From an uncultured bacterium (lineage in GTDB: Bacteria > Myxococcota_A > Polyangia > Polyangiales > Houyiibacteriaceae), in NCBI GenBank assembly GCA_938024995.1, contig CALJDU010000033.1:124001-188000 (forward strand): a stretch of 64,000 nt of DNA, in the 5' to 3' direction. The notes under the pieces were generated by a model. It was not told where the DNA came from. It was given only the letters and a program-made list of their open reading frames with translations, and made no database searches. The translations under genes were made by a program, and so were the position numbers. Every line of letters starts with the position of its first letter. Position 1 is the stretch's first letter. This document shows positions 59,956-64,000 of this stretch, one piece after another.

Positions 59956-60708
59956 TCAGACGGTCGCGCCGAGCATGCGAAGAAAGAGGCCATCACGGTC
60001 TTGCTCAACGCGACCAACCACGCCAAACGCCTCTGCCAGGACGGCCGCAGACAGCTCTCGCGGGTGTCCGTCAAATCGAATTGTTCCTTTCGAGAGCACG
60101 ATCAGACGATCACAGCTCCCGATCGCTGCGCTGAGATCATGCGTCGCGAACACGACACCGCCGCCCTCATGGACACGAGCGCGGAGCACCGAGAGCAGCG
60201 AGAGTACGTGCCGCGGATCAAGGTGCGCGGTGGGTTCATCGAGCAACACGTACCCCGTCGCGTCGACCTGACAGAGCGCCCGCGCCACCCAAGCCCTGCG
60301 AAGCTCTCCACCGGAGACCGTCGAGGTACGGCGAGCGCGAAGCGCGAGGAGGCCCAGTTGCGTGAGCGCCTTGTCCACTTCGCCGTCATCCTGGCCGCCG
60401 TGCGCGTACCGCCCGAGCCCGACCAGCTCTTCGATCGACATCTCCGCTGCTTGGGCGAGCTGCGGGACGTACGCGATGGACCGGGCGATGTCTCTCCGGG
60501 ACGAGGAAGAGAGCGGCGCGTCCTTCAAGTAGACCGAAGCCGGCGCGTGTCCGACGCCCGCGAGCGCGCGCAGCAGCGTGCTCTTACCGGATCCGTTGAT
60601 CCCGAGGAGCGCGGTCAGCTCACCGCGCGGCACGCTCACGGAGAGCTCGCGAAGCACGGTGTGTTCGCCATAACGCGCGGTCAGGCCGCGTGTCTCGAGC
60701 AAGGTCAC
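59956..60708 (-). CDS. ABC transporter ATP-binding protein (FecE/HmuV-like)
   Basis: 250 residues from GTG 60708, which overlaps the permease stop (GTGA). Walker A GINGSGKST, Q-loop YVPQLAQAAEM, signature VSGGELRRAW, Walker B VLLDEPTAHLD and switch His THD are in order. It is the energy subunit of a type II importer of the iron-siderophore, haem or cobalamin class, working with the adjacent FecCD-type permease. Frame upstream of 60708 is permease antisense and was not used. No substrate-binding protein gene is adjacent. Confidence 0.92.
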   Translation of the reverse strand: MTLLETRGLTARYGEHTVLRELSVSVPRGELTALLGINGSGKSTLLRALAGVGHAPASVYLKDAPLSSSSRRDIARSIAYVPQLAQAAEMSIEELVGLGRYAHGGQDDGEVDKALTQLGLLALRARRTSTVSGGELRRAWVARALCQVDATGYVLLDEPTAHLDPRHVLSLLSVLRARVHEGGGVVFATHDLSAAIGSCDRLIVLSKGTIRFDGHPRELSAAVLAEAFGVVGRVEQDRDGLFLRMLGATV

Positions 60709-61721
60709 GCGGCGCGCTCCCTCACCAAGAGCCACAAGAAGAACGGCGCGCCGACGATAGCGGTGACCACGCCGAGCCGCAGGTCGGTCGCCGGGAGCGC
60801 GCGGCACAAGAGATCCGCGAGCGTGAGCAAGAGCGCCCCTCCGAGGAACGAGATCGGCATCAGCGCGCGATGCCGCGAACCCACCACCAGGCGCGCCAAG
60901 TGCGGCACGATCAGACCGACGAAGCCGACGACCCCCATGACCGCGACCGCCGCGCCGGTCACCAGCGCGACGAAGATGATCACTTCGCGGGTCATCTTCT
61001 TCACGTCGACACCGATGGCGGACGCGTTCTCCTCGCCGGTAAGGAGCGCGTCGAGCTCACGAGCGTACCGAAGGAGCGCGACCGAGCCGACCGCGATCGG
61101 GACGAGCGCGATCAAGACGTGCTGCATCGAGCGCCCCTCGAGGCCACCCATCAACCACTTGAGCATCTCGCGGCCGACCTCCCACTCCGCGAGCGAGAGC
61201 GAGAGCACCAGTGAGGTGCCCGCGCTCGCCAGTCCCGACACCGCGACCCCCGCGAGCAGCAGAAGGGTCACGGAGACATGGCGCCCAGGCGAGGCGCGCC
61301 GCGCGATCAGGTAGACCGCGAAGGTGGCGAGCGCGGCGCCAACAAACGCGGCCGCGGGGACCAACAAGCTCGACCATGAGAGCGCGGACGAGGGCACGAG
61401 ATAAAGCGCCAACACAGCGAAGAGGCCCGCTCCCGCGGAGACCCCGATGATGCCCGGGTCCGCCATGGGGTTTCGGAAGAGCCCCTGCGACGCGGCTCCC
61501 GCGATCGCGAGTCCCCCTCCCCCGAGGGCGGCCAAGAGCACCCGCGGCAGTCGCACCTCGAGCAACACGACGCGGTGCCAGAGCGGATCGCTGCTGCCTC
61601 CGAACAGAACCGCGAGCGTCTTCTCGAGCGGAATCATGACCTCACCCAGCGCGAGCGCCAACACGAGGACGATGCCCAGCGCGACCGCGAGCCCGACAGT
61701 GATCGCTGCGCTCCGGCTCAC
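60705..61721 (-). CDS. FecCD-family iron/haem/cobalamin ABC permease
   Basis: 338 residues if it begins at GTG 61721, the usual length for the family, just before the first helix (ITVGLAVALGIVLVLAL). About ten helices. Family motifs: RLPRVLLAALGGGGLAIAGAASQGLFRNPMADPGIIGVSAGA, and the EAA-like loop GVVGFVGLIVPHLARLVVGSRHRALMP near the end. Frame upstream to 61910 would overlap the TPR gene and shows no start with better support. Substrate likely ferric siderophore, haem or B12; the window has a B12-dependent MetH but that is weak support. Confidence 0.9.
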   Translation of the reverse strand: MSRSAAITVGLAVALGIVLVLALALGEVMIPLEKTLAVLFGGSSDPLWHRVVLLEVRLPRVLLAALGGGGLAIAGAASQGLFRNPMADPGIIGVSAGAGLFAVLALYLVPSSALSWSSLLVPAAAFVGAALATFAVYLIARRASPGRHVSVTLLLLAGVAVSGLASAGTSLVLSLSLAEWEVGREMLKWLMGGLEGRSMQHVLIALVPIAVGSVALLRYARELDALLTGEENASAIGVDVKKMTREVIIFVALVTGAAVAVMGVVGFVGLIVPHLARLVVGSRHRALMPISFLGGALLLTLADLLCRALPATDLRLGVVTAIVGAPFFLWLLVRERAA

Positions 61722-61791
61722 GCTGATCCGTTCTGCTTTGCTGCTCGCACGGCGCGAGCGATCTAACAGACTTCCCGCAGCCGGTCGCGTC

Positions 61792-63069
61792 TCACCCCTC
61801 GGCCAGCCGCGCGATGCCGCGAAGAGCGTACTCGGACGCTGGATCGCGGAGCAGCGCTTGTTCCCAGGCGCGACGGGCGCCTTCTTCGTCACCCACCTCT
61901 TCACGGACAAGCGCGATGTTCATAAGCGGATGGGGATCGTTTTCATCCAGCTCGGCGGCGCGCTGAAGGGGGGCCAGCGCCGACTCGCGATTCCCGCTCT
62001 GCATCAACGCGGCGCCGAGGCCGTTGTGCGCCGCGGCGCTTGAGGGCCGTCGCCGGATCGCTTCCTGGAACGCGCGCTGCGCGTCGCTCGCTTCCCCTCC
62101 GCGGAGCAGAGCGTTCCCGAGCTTGACGTACGCGAGCTCCGAGCCATCGTCTTCGATCGCGAGCGCTTCGCGGTAAATCTCAACCGCGCGCGCGGGGTCC
62201 GACGAGGCGACCAGATCTCCCAACGCGAGTCGCGGGAGCGCCGAGCGAGGGTCCAGCTCCGCGGCGCGCGAGAGGTCGGTCTCCGCCGCTTCCGCGTCCC
62301 CAAGCTCCATCCGAACGAGCCCGCGGCCGAGCCACGCATCCGCGTCTCCGACGTTGATCTCGATCGCGCGTGAGTACGCGGTCACCGCTTCTTCGCGCGC
62401 TCCGCGACGCGCGCGAACGCGGCCCAAGTTGATGAAGGCGTTGTGCGCCATCGGGTTCAGCTCGACCGCTTCCCGAAAACGTCGCTCCGCGTTGTCGTCG
62501 CTCCCGGCGAGTTCCTCCGCGAGCCCAAGTCGATTGCGCACCACCGCGGCACGCGGGGCCACCTCGAGGAGCACGCGAAGAGAACGCCGCGCGGCTTGCG
62601 CGTCTCCCGCGTCCAGCGCGAGGTCAGCGTTGAGGAGATGCGCGCGCGCGTGCCGCTCGTCGCGGCTCAGCGCGCCCGCGACGTGATCCCGCGCGGTGTC
62701 TCGGTCGCCCTTCAAGCGCGCGAGCGTGCCGGCGAGGACCCGAAGATCCGCGGTCCAGCCGAGGTGGTGGCGCGCGGTCGAGAGGTTGCCTTCGCAGAAG
62801 ATCAGATCTCCATTGCGGAGATCCTCAAGCGCCTTCGCGTAGTGACGGAGCCCCGCGGCCTCGCTCCCGAGTCGCTCCGCGCGCTCGATCTCTTGAAGCG
62901 CTTCGCCCGCCTCCAGCTCGTGCAGCTCGGGGACCTCGCGTAGCGTGGCCGACAAGCGCGCTTGGGCGCTCGCGAGCTCGTCCTTCGCGGACCCATCGCG
63001 GTACATCATCCCGCCGACGAACAAGAGGAGAAGGACAGCTGAGCCGCCCGCGTAGTGCCACACGCGCAT
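61792..63069 (-). CDS. TPR-repeat protein with N-terminal membrane anchor
   Basis: 425 residues, ATG 63067-63069. A single hydrophobic helix at residues ~5-22 (HYAGGSAVLLLLFVGGMM) anchors it, with the rest probably periplasmic. From about residue 60 the sequence is a run of tetratricopeptide repeats, e.g. LLNADLALDAGDAQAARRSL, NAFINLGRVRARRGAREEAV and GLGAALMQSGNRESALAPLQRAAELDENDP. A protein-protein scaffold with no obvious partner. The gap to the permease start is 70 bases. Confidence 0.85.
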   Translation of the reverse strand: MRVWHYAGGSAVLLLLFVGGMMYRDGSAKDELASAQARLSATLREVPELHELEAGEALQEIERAERLGSEAAGLRHYAKALEDLRNGDLIFCEGNLSTARHHLGWTADLRVLAGTLARLKGDRDTARDHVAGALSRDERHARAHLLNADLALDAGDAQAARRSLRVLLEVAPRAAVVRNRLGLAEELAGSDDNAERRFREAVELNPMAHNAFINLGRVRARRGAREEAVTAYSRAIEINVGDADAWLGRGLVRMELGDAEAAETDLSRAAELDPRSALPRLALGDLVASSDPARAVEIYREALAIEDDGSELAYVKLGNALLRGGEASDAQRAFQEAIRRRPSSAAAHNGLGAALMQSGNRESALAPLQRAAELDENDPHPLMNIALVREEVGDEEGARRAWEQALLRDPASEYALRGIARLAEG

Positions 63070-63110
63070 ACCTCTGTGTCGGCGAGCGCCGCGGCGAGGT
63101 CAAAAAACCG

Positions 63111-63821
63111 TCACAGCGGGATCGCGGATGATGCTGCGCCGCTGCCTTCGGCAAGATCGAGTCGCCCGTCACGCATCCGCACTACGCGGTCCACGCGATC
63201 ATCGTCGAAGACGCGCGCGTCGTGGGTGGACATCACGATCGTCGTCTCGAGCTCGAACACCGCGTCGAGCAGCGCCGCCGTCGAGTCGCCGTCAAGATGG
63301 GCGCTTGGCTCGTCGAGGAGCAGCACCGAGGGTGCCGTGATCAGAGCGCGCGCGATCGCGCCGCGTTGACGCTCTCCGCCGGAGAGACGCCGGACATCTG
63401 CGCTGGCGCGATCGGCCAGACCCAGCCGCTGGAGAAGCTCACGCGCGCGCGGCTCTCCGTCTCGCGCGCCGCCGGTCGGGACAAGCGGGAGCGTCACGTT
63501 CTTGAGCAAGCTCATGCCTTCGATCAGCTGCAGCTCTTGAAACACAAAGCCGACGTGATCGCGGCGAAACGCGGTCCGGTGATGATCCCGCATCTGTACG
63601 ATCGCGCGCTCCCCCATGAAGACTTCGCCTCGAGTCGGCGTCACCAGACCACCGAGCATCGCGAGGAGCGTCGTCTTCCCAGACCCGCTCGGACCAATGA
63701 GCGCGACGACCGATCCCGCGGCGACCTCGAGGTTGACGTCGTTCACCGCGAAGCGCTTTTCGCGTCCGTCGAAGTACCTCTTCGTGACGCCCTCGGCGCG
63801 GATGGAGAGCGCTGCGCTCAC
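63111..63821 (-). CDS. ABC transporter ATP-binding protein (LolD/MacB-like)
   Basis: 236 residues from a GTG overlapping the upstream stop (GTGA). Walker A IGPSGSGKTT, Q-loop FVFQELQLIEGMS, signature RLSGGERQRGAIARAL, Walker B VLLLDEPSAHLD, His switch STHD. The LQL.EGMS..KNV stretch and size match MacB/LolD-type ATPases that act with FtsX-like permeases; the partner is encoded directly upstream. Lipoprotein release (LolCDE) would suit the many lipoproteins in this genome, though a MacB-type exporter is equally possible. Confidence 0.9.
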   Translation of the reverse strand: MSAALSIRAEGVTKRYFDGREKRFAVNDVNLEVAAGSVVALIGPSGSGKTTLLAMLGGLVTPTRGEVFMGERAIVQMRDHHRTAFRRDHVGFVFQELQLIEGMSLLKNVTLPLVPTGGARDGEPRARELLQRLGLADRASADVRRLSGGERQRGAIARALITAPSVLLLDEPSAHLDGDSTAALLDAVFELETTIVMSTHDARVFDDDRVDRVVRMRDGRLDLAEGSGAASSAIPL

Positions 63822-64000
63822 GACTGACCTCGGAGCGCGGCGTCAACATCGCGCATCGCGACGCGCCAAGCGGGAACGATCGAGATCCCAGTGAAGGGCA
63901 GCACGATCAGCGCGAGGATCGACATCAGCTGCGAAGCGTCGACCACAGGCACCAGCGCGAAGCGCGGAAAGAGCGCGCTCCACCCGAAGAGCGAGTCGCG
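63818..64000 (-). CDS. FtsX-like permease, C-terminal part
   Basis: The last 60 codons of a gene that continues past the right edge. It reads as an outer loop (LFPRFALVPVVDASQ), a final hydrophobic helix (MSILALIVLPFTGISIVPAW) and a short cytoplasmic end RVAMRDVDAALRGQS. The VPAWRVAMRDVDAALRG motif is the usual C-terminus of the MacB/LolC FtsX-domain family. Stop overlaps the ATPase start (GTGA), fixing the pair as one operon. Confidence 0.7.
   Translation of the reverse strand, partial: RDSLFGWSALFPRFALVPVVDASQLMSILALIVLPFTGISIVPAWRVAMRDVDAALRGQS

Overview
High-GC DNA (my impression is mid-60s % G+C) with dense genes, many GTG/TTG starts and frequent 4-base stop/start overlaps. The gene content points to a myxobacterium (Myxococcota, probably a Sandaracinus-like member of the Polyangiales). 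The indicators are zinc-ribbon Ser/Thr kinases, FHA proteins with the same ribbons, a MshEN/HD/receiver/PATAN fusion, disulfide-repeat lipoproteins, trypsin-like and subtilisin-like exoproteins ending in MYXO-CTERM-like tails (Gly-Cys, one membrane helix, Arg cluster), and a TIGR04563-type small protein. The assignment rests on gene content only. I found no rRNA, tRNA, CRISPR array, prophage or insertion sequence.

Layout. 1-3.9 kb: the end of a CarD/CdnL regulator with its terminator, then a leftward block (dienoyl-CoA reductase-like SDR, FGE-fold lipoprotein, PIN-like protein, alpha/beta hydrolase). 3.9-9.5 kb: trxB, an eight-helix membrane protein with cysteine pairs, a NosL-like lipoprotein and a large regulatory fusion; then a leftward membrane protein. 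9.5-12.5 kb: a kinase/ATPase/TPR protein. 12.8-18.2 kb: two tandem trypsin-like surface proteins, a lipoprotein and tsaD. 18.2-22.5 kb: small proteins, a cysteine-repeat lipoprotein, then about 330 bp of hexanucleotide repeats folded as an inverted repeat. 22.5-27.1 kb: an ArsR-methyltransferase regulator and metH behind a recognisable promoter and operator. 27.3-29.5 kb: three small lipoproteins sharing a VPGPFVPPxM tail around a four-helix diiron (ferritin-like) protein. 29.6-33 kb: C-terminal processing protease, TIGR04563 protein, hydrolase, phosphoesterase. 33-41.4 kb: signalling block (FHA, kinase, FHA, giant TPR/HEAT exoprotein). 41.4-50.8 kb: phosphoglycolate phosphatase-like HAD, a subtilisin-like exoprotein, an FG-GAP-type lipoprotein, a divergent EF-Tu and a cysteine-rich lipoprotein. 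50.8-64 kb: DUF72, DUF4202, OPT transporter, leucyltransferase, acyl-CoA synthetase, rsgA, kinase, iron/haem-type ABC pair, TPR protein, and a LolD/FtsX-type ABC pair cut by the right edge.

The genes together suggest a predatory or saprophytic cell with a large cysteine-rich surface proteome and much phospho-signalling. The two features I consider most worth follow-up are the VPGPFVPPxM lipoprotein/diiron locus (27.4-29.5 kb) and a recurrent structural oddity: four genes in this window carry a short tandem duplication that includes their stop codon.
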